Assembly: GCA_023390055.1 (NCBI GenBank) | Contig: JAEWDP010000030.1 | Coordinates: 1-64,000 of the forward strand | Source: Pseudomonadota bacterium | GTDB lineage: Bacteria > Pseudomonadota > Alphaproteobacteria > Rhizobiales > Rhizobiaceae | Length of the DNA: 64,000 bases | Reading direction: 5' to 3' | In this document: piece by piece, positions 33,564 to 42,925 of the stretch | How positions within the stretch are numbered: the stretch's first letter is position 1 | Layout of the letters: the number at the start of each line of letters is the position of its first letter | Made by a program: the position numbers and the translations under genes | Notes under the pieces: model-generated | What the model was told of the DNA's origin: nothing | Databases searched by the model: none | What the model saw: the letters and a program-made list of their open reading frames with translations, nothing else

Positions 33564-33715
33564 GCTACACGCCGCAAGACGTGAAAGGCATGTCCATGTG
33601 GGAATACATGGCTGCCATTGAGGGTTACGTCAAAGCCAACTCACCAGACGACGGCAAGATGTCATCGGCGGAAGTCGACGATGTCTGGCAGTGGTTGCAG
33701 GGTGACGGCGGCTAG
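33461..33715 (+). CDS. Second tail-chaperone domain in the -1 frame
   Basis: The -1 frame is open from 33461 to 33715 and encodes YGTGAVLGYTPQDVKGMSMWEYMAAIEGYVKAN...VDDVWQWLQG, like the small second ORF of tail assembly chaperones. It could be expressed by -1 frameshifting; the only G-run in the overlap is GGGGGAA at 33467-33473, which is not a textbook heptamer. Alternatively it starts independently at ATG 33590 (41 aa), though no clear ribosome binding site is seen. Confidence 0.55.
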   Translation, partial: KVGGSRRGGDGSKIDDLPNGKIRYATIYGTGAVLGYTPQDVKGMSMWEYMAAIEGYVKANSPDDGKMSSAEVDDVWQWLQGDGG

Positions 33716-33939
33716 TCGTCAAATAAACTGTCCGGTAAGCAGGTTATCGACCCGCCAGTACCGAGTGCGGCAGCGGTGGATTTCAACTCTGCTTTGCGCG
33801 TGTCGCATTCCCGCTTCGACAAGTCTTTTGCCGAAACGCGCTCGGTATTCCCGATAGCGTGAACCAGTCGGTACGTTTCCGCGAATCCTGGCGCGGAGGT
33901 CAGTAGTATCGCCGCAGCCACAATGGCTGTTTTCTTCAT
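33712..33939 (-). CDS. Secreted small protein, moron candidate
   Basis: A 75-aa minus-strand gene inside an otherwise + strand tail operon. It has a clear Sec signal peptide (MKKTAIVAAAILLTSAPGFA, then ETYRL) and two Cys in the mature part. A perfect AAGGAGGGA ribosome binding site and a separate upstream region (TTGATA at about 33997-34002, reading left) suggest its own promoter. Such insertions often encode lysogen-expressed exclusion or fitness factors. No known family. Confidence 0.7.
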   Translation of the reverse strand: MKKTAIVAAAILLTSAPGFAETYRLVHAIGNTERVSAKDLSKRECDTRKAELKSTAAALGTGGSITCLPDSLFDD

Positions 33940-34026
33940 TGAATCAGTCCCTCCTTATTTGGCCTTGTCGGGCCAATTTCCCAAGTTTTCACAGATTTAT
34001 CAACGCTAATTTAGCGGGAGGCGCCA

Positions 34027-36171
34027 TTGGCCACCGACCTCGAACGGCTCGTTGTTCAATTGTCAGCCGATATCAAAAAATATGAGAATTCACTCAATAA
34101 GGCGATGGGCCACACGAATAAGCGTGCCCGTTCTATTGAGAACCGCTTCAAGCGGATGAATAAGTCTATCGCGGCAAGCTATGCTGCGCTTGGATCGCAG
34201 GCCGTCAGGGCTTTCGCCTTGATTGGTGGTACGGCTGGCGCGAAGAATCTTTTGGATTCCGCGACCCGTATTGAGAACGCCTTAAAGGTCGCCGGTCTAG
34301 CCGGTGCCGAACTGGAAAAAGTCTACGAGAGCCTTCGTGAAAGCGCGCAAAAGAATGCTGCGCCGCTGGATGTGTTGGTCGATCTTTATGGTAAGGCTGC
34401 CCTTGCTCAAAAGGAACTTGGCGTAACCACCGATGAACTTACTGGCTTTGCAGACAATGTCGCGCTTGCTCTAAGAGTAGCGGGAACCTCTTCGCAGGCC
34501 GCCAGTGGGGCATTGCTCCAGTTAGGGCAGGCGCTAGGCAGCGGCAAGGTTCAGGCGCAGGAATTTACCTCCATCCTTGAAGGAGCGCCAACGATCGCGA
34601 TGGCAGCAGCGGCTGGCCTGAAGGAGGCGGGCGGCTCCGTTGCGGCACTCCGTAAGCTGGTCGTCGACGGCAAGGTATCGTCGGAAGCGTTCTTCCGTGC
34701 CTTTGAGGCCGGCGCTCCGATGCTGGAGGAGAAGGTCGCCGGCGCAACGTTTACGCTCGACCAGCGGCTTACTAACCTGCAGACGTCGCTTATCGATGCT
34801 GCGAAGCGGTTTAATGAGTCTAGTAAGGCGGCGGAAACCTTTGGCGCTGAGATCGACAGAACGTCGAAATTTATCGACAATCTGGATTTCGAGCACCTCA
34901 TTGCCGAGATCATGGAGGTTGTCGAAGCCTTCAATACCGGCACGGCTGCAGCCGCCGACTTTATCGCAAAACTTGGTGAATTATCAACGCTGGATAGGAT
35001 CGGGCGAGGGTTCGATCGATTCCTTGGGGCGGTGTCGGGGCAGACCGAGACAGTAAAAACGTTCTTCGGCGGTGGCCTGACGGTCACATCATCTGCTGCC
35101 ATTACAGATCGCATCAATGACGCGTTCGAAGGCGAGATCAAGAAGGTTGGATCGCTTACATCCGAAGCTATTAAGAATAGCGTTTTGGGTGGTGGCGACA
35201 TCACGGCGGGTGGGAAGGGCGGGCGGCTCGCAGAGACGCAGCAGGTAAAACCCGTCTCCCTCGACGACTTTGCCTCTCCGGACGGCAAGAGCGGCAGCAA
35301 AGGCGGCAAAAAACGCGGCGGCGGACGCGGTGCGAACGACTACGACCGCGAAGTCGAGCAGATTAGAGAACGCACTGCCGCATTACAGGCCGAAACTGCG
35401 GCGATGTCGCAGGTCAACCCGCTAGTAAACGATTACGGGTTTGCGCTGGCGAAAGCACGCGCCGAGTCCGACCTATTGGCGGCTGCACAGCAGCAAGGCC
35501 TCACGATTACGCCTCAACTACGGGCGAGTATCGAGGCGCTTGCTGTCGGATACGCCAATGCCAGCGTTGCTGCTGAAAAGTTAGCTGACAGCCAAGATAA
35601 AGCGCGGCAGACCGCCGATGAATTCAAAAGTATGTCGAAAGACATCGCTTCGGGTTTCATATCGGATCTGCGCAGCGGCGCGTCTGCGGCGGACGCATTG
35701 TCCAATGCTCTGAATAAGGTCTTGGACAAGCTGATTGATATCGGCCTGAATAGCATTCTCGGAATTGGCGGCGGTGGTGGACTCCTGTCGCTGTTCGGCT
35801 TTGCGAAAGGCGGCATTGCCGCTCACGGCAAGCCGGTAAAGACGTTCGCGCGCGGCGGTGTCTCCAATCGCGCCGCTATCTTCGGTGAGGCCGGGCCAGA
35901 GGCTGCGGTCCCACTCCCCGATGGGAAGTCTATCCCGGTTAAATTCCAGCAACCGTCGATACCGAAATCAAACGCATCGCAACGTCAGAACGTCCACGTA
36001 ACTGTCGGTGTAGCAACGGACGGAAACGGAAATTTGATGCCGTTTGTCAAATCCGTATCCGAGCAAACCGTAGCGACGGCAAGCCCGAAGATCGTCTCGG
36101 CCGCAAATCAAAACGTCGTGCCTACCATGGCCGCATATCAGAACAATAAGGCGGGTGCTGAATGGCGATAA
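34027..36171 (+). CDS. Tail tape measure protein
   Basis: A 714-aa protein starting at TTG with GGGAGGCGCCA before it; no ATG or GTG suits the conserved N-terminus ATDLERLVVQLSADIKKYENSLNKAM. The tape-measure core lies at about residues 70-265 (LLQLGQALGSGKVQAQEFTSILEGAPTIAMAAAAGL). Central coiled coil and disordered Gly/Lys stretch (KSGSKGGKKRGGGRG). C-terminal hydrophobic and FGEAGPEAAVPLPDG segment. At about 0.15 nm per residue, tail length should be near 100 nm. Confidence 0.9.
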   Translation: MATDLERLVVQLSADIKKYENSLNKAMGHTNKRARSIENRFKRMNKSIAASYAALGSQAVRAFALIGGTAGAKNLLDSATRIENALKVAGLAGAELEKVYESLRESAQKNAAPLDVLVDLYGKAALAQKELGVTTDELTGFADNVALALRVAGTSSQAASGALLQLGQALGSGKVQAQEFTSILEGAPTIAMAAAAGLKEAGGSVAALRKLVVDGKVSSEAFFRAFEAGAPMLEEKVAGATFTLDQRLTNLQTSLIDAAKRFNESSKAAETFGAEIDRTSKFIDNLDFEHLIAEIMEVVEAFNTGTAAAADFIAKLGELSTLDRIGRGFDRFLGAVSGQTETVKTFFGGGLTVTSSAAITDRINDAFEGEIKKVGSLTSEAIKNSVLGGGDITAGGKGGRLAETQQVKPVSLDDFASPDGKSGSKGGKKRGGGRGANDYDREVEQIRERTAALQAETAAMSQVNPLVNDYGFALAKARAESDLLAAAQQQGLTITPQLRASIEALAVGYANASVAAEKLADSQDKARQTADEFKSMSKDIASGFISDLRSGASAADALSNALNKVLDKLIDIGLNSILGIGGGGGLLSLFGFAKGGIAAHGKPVKTFARGGVSNRAAIFGEAGPEAAVPLPDGKSIPVKFQQPSIPKSNASQRQNVHVTVGVATDGNGNLMPFVKSVSEQTVATASPKIVSAANQNVVPTMAAYQNNKAGAEWR

Positions 36172-36860
36172 TTGTTTGGCCGCAGTGCGTACTGGTGCCG
36201 CAGTCTGTTGCGGCCAACCTTGTGCCATTTACCAGATCGGGTGGGCCAACGCTCGGAGGCATTACGCCTTCGGTGAGAACGGATCTCGGTTGGTGGGCTA
36301 TTGATTATACCGGTGTCGTGATGCGCAACAGCGATCGACACCGGTGGCAGACGTGGCAGGCCATCCGGCAAAAACTCGGCGGGCGGTCTGGCTTGATAGC
36401 TATTCCGGTTCGGTCGGGCCTGTCGGCACCATACGCTTCCGGCGAGTTCGAGGCCATGCCGGAGACGACGCACAGCGACGGGTCGACCTTTAGCGATGGC
36501 TCCATGTACGTGCAGGGCGCGATATCGGTGAAGACGGTAGGCGTTACCGCGCTCGGCGCCACGACGATCAAGCTGCGGATCATTAACTCCGCGGCCGACC
36601 TTGTCGGCGTTAGGTTCTCCTACAATCACGCACTCTACGAAACCGGCCCGGCCATCAGCGTCGACGGCGATGTATGGGAATTGCCCATCTCGCCGACGGT
36701 GCGCGAGCTTATCCCAAATGACGCGGATTTGGAATTCGATTACCCGACGTGTCTCTGCCACCTGGCGGAAGACCGCGGGATGGATGTCAATCAAGAGGCC
36801 GTTGCCAGGGTGTCGTATCCCACCGTCAGTTTCGTCGAGGCGACGGACTACTGGTCTTAG
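36162..36860 (+). CDS. Distal tail protein candidate (232 aa)
   Basis: Overlaps the tape-measure stop. Beta-rich, with AIIVWPQCVLVPQSVAANLVPFTRSGGPTLGG and WQTWQAIRQKLGGRSGLIAIPV. The position right after the tape measure is that of the distal tail/baseplate ring protein. Family resemblance is positional rather than motif-based. Confidence 0.65.
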   Translation: MAIIVWPQCVLVPQSVAANLVPFTRSGGPTLGGITPSVRTDLGWWAIDYTGVVMRNSDRHRWQTWQAIRQKLGGRSGLIAIPVRSGLSAPYASGEFEAMPETTHSDGSTFSDGSMYVQGAISVKTVGVTALGATTIKLRIINSAADLVGVRFSYNHALYETGPAISVDGDVWELPISPTVRELIPNDADLEFDYPTCLCHLAEDRGMDVNQEAVARVSYPTVSFVEATDYWS

Positions 36861-36872
36861 TAAGGGGCGAAC

Positions 36873-37445
36873 ATGGCAATCAAGTCTTTGCGAGTCCTTT
36901 GCGAGGCGCTTCTTCCCGACGTCACGATTAGGCTGTGGGACGGATCCGGCGGCATCTTCATTGACGCCGACGGCAACGAATTTAAGCCGGCGCAATTCAC
37001 CGACGACGCGCTTCAGCAGGTGGAGGCCGCCATCAACGGCGAGGCCTTCACCCTTGGCCTGTCCCTCGTGAGCACGTCTAGTTCTGACGCCGACTACATC
37101 TGGGATTATGACGAGACCAATCCCGTGCAGGGGTCAGTCTTCGTCGTCAAGCTGCAGGTCCTCGACGAGTTCGAGCAGCCGGACGGAGCGCCGATCGTCG
37201 TCTTTACGGGTGAGATCGACAATCTCGATGTCTCGGACGAGGCGACAGAAACCGGCATCAATTCGCGCGTCAATCTGGAAATAACCAACCGTTTTACGCT
37301 TCGGAACGTGACTAACGGCGGGGTGCTTTCTGACGTTGACCAGCGCGCCTATTCCAAAACAATCAACCCATCGGCGGCGGATGATGAATTCTGCGAGCGT
37401 GTCCCGCTCATGCGAGACAAGACTGTTAGCTGGCCGAATTGGTGA
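36873..37445 (+). CDS. Tail-tip/baseplate protein (190 aa)
   Basis: A 190-aa beta-rich protein that ends DDEFCERVPLMRDKTVSWPNW, a common end of rhizobial phage tail-tip proteins of this position (DUF2163-like or hub family). The 3' end overlaps the peptidase-like gene. Role inferred from synteny. Confidence 0.65.
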   Translation: MAIKSLRVLCEALLPDVTIRLWDGSGGIFIDADGNEFKPAQFTDDALQQVEAAINGEAFTLGLSLVSTSSSDADYIWDYDETNPVQGSVFVVKLQVLDEFEQPDGAPIVVFTGEIDNLDVSDEATETGINSRVNLEITNRFTLRNVTNGGVLSDVDQRAYSKTINPSAADDEFCERVPLMRDKTVSWPNW

Positions 37446-37830
37446 GTTCATTGCGGCAAACGCCACGCTGCCCTGGTCGCCTGGCAAGGTGGACTGCTGC
37501 ATCGTTCTCGCCGACTGGCTGATTTGTCAGGGGCAGGACGATCCTGCCTCGCATCTGCGCGGGGTCTACGACGACGAGGCAGGGTTCCGCCGCATTATCG
37601 CGGATGCCGGAGATCTCGTAGCCGTGGTGCAATATTGCGTGCGGGACATCTGCCGGCGCGTCGAGACGCCGCGCGGGGGCGACATCGGCGTCCTCGGCTC
37701 GGCCGGCAACATCAACAGACAATTCGGCGCCCTTTACGACGGGCATAAGTGGCTGGTTCGCACGACGCGGGGTTTCGACCCTGTGTGCGCCACGCCGCTG
37801 GCAATATGGAGGCTGCAATGCCACAGTTGA
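37381..37830 (+). CDS. Tail-tip NlpC/P60-like (DUF6950) protein
   Basis: A 149-aa protein from the ATG at 37381; a GTG at 37399 is an alternative. WSPGKVDCCIVLADWL carries the candidate catalytic Cys, and GGDIGVLG resembles the GD segment of NlpC/P60-type peptidases. This fits DUF6950. Tail-tip cell-wall hydrolases of this type help puncture peptidoglycan. Strong overlap with the gene before. Confidence 0.7.
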   Translation: MMNSASVSRSCETRLLAGRIGEFIAANATLPWSPGKVDCCIVLADWLICQGQDDPASHLRGVYDDEAGFRRIIADAGDLVAVVQYCVRDICRRVETPRGGDIGVLGSAGNINRQFGALYDGHKWLVRTTRGFDPVCATPLAIWRLQCHS

Positions 37831-39917
37831 TCGCGGCTCCCATCTTCTCGTTCCTGATTTCGTCGACGGCTATCGCAACGACGCTAGCCGGCCCGCTGGC
37901 GACCGCGTTGGGATATGCCGTTTTTGCTGGCGGCCTGTATCTGGCAAGCTCGTTCCTAACAGACAAGCCGTCTGTCCCGAAGCCAGAGGACGGCGCATAC
38001 AACCTGAAACAGAACGTGCCATCCCGCGCGTATGTTCTTGGGCGCGTCAAGAAGGGCGGAGACTACGTTTTCCTGGAGGAGAAGGGCGGGATCGCCTACC
38101 ATGTTATAGTCACGGCCTGCCACCGGATTAATGGCTTCGTGCAGCACTACCTTCATGATGATCCAGTGGCGCTCGATGGGAGCGGTGTGATCTCTGAGCC
38201 ATACTATTATAATGGCACTAACAACGTCAGAATTTATACAAGGTCTGGCGCAAACAACAACTCTGCATACTCGCAGGTTGTCACCGCCTTCTCGAGCGTT
38301 TGGACTAATAATCATCGTGGCGATGGTTTGGCTTCCATCCTTATGACGTGCAGGACTGTCGCCACTAAAAACTACATGAAGGTGTATCCAAACCAGATGC
38401 CGGAGCACTCGGCCGTGGTTGAGGGTGCCCTTCTGTACGACCCACGCAAGGACTCAACAGCCGGCGGGTCCGGCACGCACCGCTACACAAACCCCTCCAC
38501 GTGGGAGTTCTCGCGCAATCTGGCACTGATGCGGCTGTGGCACCTTTGCCACCCCGCCGGCGGCAAGATGGCCTACTCGGACATGTATATGCCAGCCTGG
38601 ATGCACGCCGCGAATGTAGCAGACCAAGCTGTCACCAATAGGACCGGCGGCTCCGAAAGTCGCTACCACGGCGGAATGTGGTTTCGGGCCAACAATGACC
38701 CGGTTGAAATCGGCCGCACGCTCGACGAGGCCGGAGAGATGGTTGTTTACGAGCGCGAGGACGGGAAGGTTGGCGTTCACGCCGGCGAGTTCGTCGCACC
38801 AGACGTTACGCTAAGCGCCGACAACATCTTCTCCATCAAGGTCGATAAGAATCGCCGCCGCGCAAACACCGTCCTTGCCGTTCGTGGACGATACGTCAAT
38901 CCAGCGAACGTCTACAACACGGAAGATGCGGCAATCTATGGCGATCCATATGGCGTCGTTGATGACTCCACCGAGCGCACGAAGACGTTCGACAATGTCG
39001 CAATCCAGAGCCACAACCACTGCCAGCGCAAGCAAAAGCTGACGTTCATCAGGGCTAATGCGCGCCGGGTAACTGTGGTGGCCGACTACACGGCTGACAA
39101 TCTGCGTCTGATCCCATATCGCAGGTTTGTCGAGATTGAATACCCTGGCCGTGGACTCGTCAGCGCCATTGTCGAGATCACGTCTAGCCCGACAATCGAC
39201 CTGCGCAACATGCGGATTTCTTTCTCTGGCATCATCGTTGGTTCCGACCTTTACGACTTCGACGCCGCGACGGAAGAGGGCGCACCCGGCGACATCGCGC
39301 CGATCCTTGAGGATGAGGGCGTGCCAACACCTACTGGCTTCTCTGTCTCAATTCAGACGGAAGTAGTAGTCGGCGGCGGGACGGCTGCGTTCGCTGTGGC
39401 AACATGGACCGCAGGCGATGAAACGCTGTCATACCAGTTGGAGTATGAGCCGACTTCTGGTTCCACCGGGGTCCAAACAGTTTTGGCAGCGGAAGGAGAG
39501 TCGCAAGTAAGGACCGGCTACCTCGCAGATGGCGTTGAATACAAGTTCAGGCTTCGCGCTTACGGGGGTGGCACGCCTTCGGAATTCACGTCCTACCAGA
39601 CGCTGACCGCGACGGCCGACCCGACGCCACCGACGGCGGTAACAGCCGTGTCTGTCACGCCAGACGTTGGTGAGGCTACGTTCAACTGGACGGCACCCAA
39701 CAGCGCCAACTACTTCGCTTGCCGTATCCACGTCGGGACAGCCGATGTCTTCGGCTCGTCGACGATTGTTGCCACTGAGTACGGGCCGCCGAGCGCCATT
39801 GACCTGCGGGCCGTAACGGGGCTCACCGCTGGCACCTACTACGCCTGGCTCGTAGCCATCAACCCTTCGGGCGTGGCCGCTGCAGAAGTCGCTACAGGCG
39901 CGTTCACAGTCACCTGA
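37818..39917 (+). CDS. Tail tip attachment protein (J-like) with FN3 domains
   Basis: A 699-aa protein; ATG at 37818 follows TGGAGGCTGCA. An N-terminal hydrophobic stretch (FSFLISSTAIATTLAGPLATALGYAVF) is shared with other tail-hub proteins. The central body matches siphovirus J/gp13-like hubs. Two C-terminal fibronectin-III-like repeats span about residues 510-699 (TWTAGDETLSYQLEYEP; FNWTAPNSANYFACRIHVG). Carries the tailspike or contacts the receptor. Confidence 0.8.
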   Translation: MPQLIAAPIFSFLISSTAIATTLAGPLATALGYAVFAGGLYLASSFLTDKPSVPKPEDGAYNLKQNVPSRAYVLGRVKKGGDYVFLEEKGGIAYHVIVTACHRINGFVQHYLHDDPVALDGSGVISEPYYYNGTNNVRIYTRSGANNNSAYSQVVTAFSSVWTNNHRGDGLASILMTCRTVATKNYMKVYPNQMPEHSAVVEGALLYDPRKDSTAGGSGTHRYTNPSTWEFSRNLALMRLWHLCHPAGGKMAYSDMYMPAWMHAANVADQAVTNRTGGSESRYHGGMWFRANNDPVEIGRTLDEAGEMVVYEREDGKVGVHAGEFVAPDVTLSADNIFSIKVDKNRRRANTVLAVRGRYVNPANVYNTEDAAIYGDPYGVVDDSTERTKTFDNVAIQSHNHCQRKQKLTFIRANARRVTVVADYTADNLRLIPYRRFVEIEYPGRGLVSAIVEITSSPTIDLRNMRISFSGIIVGSDLYDFDAATEEGAPGDIAPILEDEGVPTPTGFSVSIQTEVVVGGGTAAFAVATWTAGDETLSYQLEYEPTSGSTGVQTVLAAEGESQVRTGYLADGVEYKFRLRAYGGGTPSEFTSYQTLTATADPTPPTAVTAVSVTPDVGEATFNWTAPNSANYFACRIHVGTADVFGSSTIVATEYGPPSAIDLRAVTGLTAGTYYAWLVAINPSGVAAAEVATGAFTVT

Positions 39918-39987
39918 CACCACCCACCATCACCACAGTCATTGCCCTCTGGCTCGCCGCCGGAGCGAGCCGCTATGAGGAATTGAA

Positions 39988-42687
39988 ATGCCGACACCAA
40001 CAATCGCAGAGGTTATCAGGGATTATGTGACCAATGGCGTCCCGTCGTCCGGCGCCCACAAGCCGCGGAAAGCCGACTGGCGTGCATGGGGCACGTGGGT
40101 AGAGCAGCTCCTTGCAGCGCTGGCGGCGGATGCAGGCGGCATCACTGAACTACCGGAGCTGATCTACTACTTCACCGTAACAGGCGGCACGGCTAATGCC
40201 ATCGTGGCCACGCCAAACGCCACTCCTCCGACAGCGCCAGGCGCTGCGCTCCTGACGATGACGGCAACTGCGGTCAACACCGGATCCGTCACGCTCAACG
40301 GGAAGCCTCTGCGGGCGAACGGCGGAGAGGAGCTGCAGGCGGGCGAAATCCACGGTGGCGATCTGCTGTCCTTCCTCGACCTCGGCGCCGAATATCGCCT
40401 GATCACCGATCCCGGCTCGCTGCGTAACAAGCTGGCGGCGATGGAGTGGGCCAGCAACGCCGAAGATGATCCTGTGAGCATCGAAGCTGGTGGCGATGGT
40501 GCCACAAGCTTCTCTGCCAAGCATTGGGCGGCAAAGAGCAACGAGGATGCGGATCGGTCGAAAGAAGAGGCGGATCGGTCGGAAGACGCTCGCGACATCG
40601 CTGCGGGCTATGCGTCGGATGCCGTCTCTCAGGGCAACGTTCCGATCTATGCGACCGTCATCGGGATGGCCGCGCTTGAAATCCCGGCAGGCATCAATGC
40701 TGTGCGGGTCAATGGCTATGGCGCGGTGGGTGACGGAAGGGGCGGGTTGTTTGTTGACCAAGACAACGGGATGCAGTCGGCTTTTAATTCAGGCGGTACG
40801 ACGGCAAGACCCTGGTATCCCGCGCTGTCAGCTTTCCCGACGTTACTGTCTCTTGGCGCCGATCCGACGGGGGGAACCGATGTTTCTGCGGTTCTGGATG
40901 CTGCTGAAGCACTTGGGGGCACCATAGTTGTCGGGCCGGGAACGTATCTTGTTGATACCGATAGGGCTTGGGATCACACCAAGGCGACTTTCCATTTTCG
41001 CGGCGGGAGTTTCATTAACGCGCCGGGGCGCACTCAGACAGGAACGATGAAGGTCGTAGCCGGGACGCATGATTTCATCCTTGGCGGCGAGATTGTTCGC
41101 GGTAGCTATATTAGGACCGGCAACATCCCTTATGACTTTGGCTGGGATCTAACGGTGTTTGGTTCTGTCCCGACACCTGAATGGTTCGGGGCCGTGGGAG
41201 ATGGTATTGCTGATGATCAAGCTGCCTGGCATGCAGCGATCCACTCATGCGGAACGGTTCTCGGAAACGGGAGCTCGGTCTATGCGACCTCTGTCCATCT
41301 TGTCCTTCGCGAAAGCTCCAAGTGTTTCTCGATGGAGGACGGCTGCGAGGTAAAGGCGCTTAACGCGAACCTGGGGCAAGTGCTGGGGATCAGAGGCCAG
41401 CCTCCGGTCTCTGCTTCAGCAGAACCGTCTGAGTGGAACGTTAGTTCGGCGCTCCTCAACATAACAGTTGATGGCGCGGACGCTACGAACAACAACGGCG
41501 TCGGCATCAGCTGGTGCCGTGGCGCGCGGGTTTCAATCAAGCGCGCCAAGAACATCGGGCGAAAAGCATTCACCGGGCAGTATTGGGTCCAAGACTGCAA
41601 GGTGAATATCATTGAGGTTGAAGACGCCAGCACAGAACTTGGTTCGACGCACGGGGTATTAACGCTAGAGGGTCAAGGCTCTGGGATTAACTTCTCACTC
41701 GACGGTGGCGTAAGCTCCACAGCGGACATGCAGGGCGCCGATGTCACCGGTAACATCATCGACGTGTCTGGTGTCCGTTACAGCGGCTACAACTACATCG
41801 TAGTGCAGCGATCTACCGGGAACATCATCCGTGCGGCTAAACTCGGAGATGCCCTTGGCGCAGGGCGACATGTCTTCTTAGGCGCCTATGCGAAGGGGAA
41901 CCATATCGAGGTAGTGAAGGCCGGGAACACCGAGCGCTCATTTGTGGCGACGGATGCTCTGAGCATGGACAACATTGTTTTGATCAATGGCGGCGATGCG
42001 GTAGGCACCGGTACGGACGGCTATAGCGTCAATGACGCTGGAACTCGAAACGACATCACCGCGAAGGTTGATCACTCCAACACCAGCACGACAGCCGGCC
42101 GCGCCTTCAACCTTAATGGGTCAGCCGGTATCATCAGGGCGCATGTCCGCTCTTGCGATAGTTCAACAGTGTTTGGTGGGACTGGTACGGGCTATCTCCT
42201 CCCGGCAGAGAACAAGGTCGTTGCGGCTGCAAGCCGAATAGCTCTTTCGGGCGGTATAGACTGGAGATTCATCGGGGGGGATTATGATCCAGGCACGGCG
42301 ACCGGTATCCAGATCGGTGCCAATGGTTGCTTGGTCATGGGGGTGACCATCCGTGGGGACGGTCCAAATAGAGTGCTCGTTGATTCCGGCGTAACTCGCT
42401 GGAGAGTTGTAGACAACCAGCTGCCAGGGGTGAACCCTGAGGTTTCGGTAACGACTGCGGCCGACATGTGGGCGGGCGGAGCAAAGTTCAACAACGACGG
42501 CGATGTTGCGGGTTACCAATGCCTTCGTATGGGGCTTTGCATCATCGCATTTGGGCTCGGACCGCCTGAAGGATCGGTAGCCGCGGCTGTCGGCTCTGAG
42601 TACACAGACATCCACACGGGTATAAAATATTCGAAGACATCCGGTTCAGGTAACACCGGCTGGGTTGTCACCGGAACGCAAGCGTAG
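39988..42687 (+). CDS. Tailspike with pectate-lyase-like beta helix
   Basis: An 899-aa protein. N-terminal anchor (TIAEVIRDYVTNGVPSSGAHKPRKADWRAWG), a collar segment near residue 190 with repeated EDADRSKEEADRSED, then two beta-helix entry signatures (SLGADPTGGTDVSAVLDAA; FGAVGDGIADDQAAWHAAIH). A short C-terminal cap (KTSGSGNTGWVVTG) resembles tailspike ends. Predicted to bind and perhaps depolymerise surface polysaccharide. Confidence 0.85.
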   Translation: MPTPTIAEVIRDYVTNGVPSSGAHKPRKADWRAWGTWVEQLLAALAADAGGITELPELIYYFTVTGGTANAIVATPNATPPTAPGAALLTMTATAVNTGSVTLNGKPLRANGGEELQAGEIHGGDLLSFLDLGAEYRLITDPGSLRNKLAAMEWASNAEDDPVSIEAGGDGATSFSAKHWAAKSNEDADRSKEEADRSEDARDIAAGYASDAVSQGNVPIYATVIGMAALEIPAGINAVRVNGYGAVGDGRGGLFVDQDNGMQSAFNSGGTTARPWYPALSAFPTLLSLGADPTGGTDVSAVLDAAEALGGTIVVGPGTYLVDTDRAWDHTKATFHFRGGSFINAPGRTQTGTMKVVAGTHDFILGGEIVRGSYIRTGNIPYDFGWDLTVFGSVPTPEWFGAVGDGIADDQAAWHAAIHSCGTVLGNGSSVYATSVHLVLRESSKCFSMEDGCEVKALNANLGQVLGIRGQPPVSASAEPSEWNVSSALLNITVDGADATNNNGVGISWCRGARVSIKRAKNIGRKAFTGQYWVQDCKVNIIEVEDASTELGSTHGVLTLEGQGSGINFSLDGGVSSTADMQGADVTGNIIDVSGVRYSGYNYIVVQRSTGNIIRAAKLGDALGAGRHVFLGAYAKGNHIEVVKAGNTERSFVATDALSMDNIVLINGGDAVGTGTDGYSVNDAGTRNDITAKVDHSNTSTTAGRAFNLNGSAGIIRAHVRSCDSSTVFGGTGTGYLLPAENKVVAAASRIALSGGIDWRFIGGDYDPGTATGIQIGANGCLVMGVTIRGDGPNRVLVDSGVTRWRVVDNQLPGVNPEVSVTTAADMWAGGAKFNNDGDVAGYQCLRMGLCIIAFGLGPPEGSVAAAVGSEYTDIHTGIKYSKTSGSGNTGWVVTGTQA

Positions 42688-42697
42688 GAGCGAAGAA

Positions 42698-42892
42698 ATG
42701 GCTGACGAATCCACAAAAGAGACGCCTAGCGTAAACATTCATTTGAGCCGGACGGGGCAGGTACAGATCACGTTCGCTGGTGCCGTTTGCGCCATGGATG
42801 AAGCAGCCGGCGAGGCCGTTTTGACCATCCATGCAAGCCAGTTGCAAGAACTACACGACGCGTTGGCCGAGTTCTTACCCAATCAGGAGTGA
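42698..42892 (+). CDS. Small tailspike-adjacent protein (64 aa)
   Basis: ATG at 42698 with TAGGAGCGAAGAA. A 64-aa acidic protein (VNIHLSRTGQVQITFAGAVCAMDE...LQELHDALAEFL), mixed strand/helix. Perhaps a tailspike chaperone, by position only. Confidence 0.55.
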   Translation: MADESTKETPSVNIHLSRTGQVQITFAGAVCAMDEAAGEAVLTIHASQLQELHDALAEFLPNQE

Positions 42893-42896
42893 GGAT

Positions 42897-42918
42897 GGCG
42901 GGCTACTGTAGGCCCGCC
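42897..42918 (+). terminator. Hairpin between convergent genes
   Basis: GGCGGGC (42897-42903) pairs perfectly with GCCCGCC (42912-42918). It sits between the end of the tail operon and the end of the minus-strand glycosyltransferase gene, so it can serve both strands. No clear T-run. Confidence 0.5.
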
Positions 42919-42925
42919 TCCCTGC

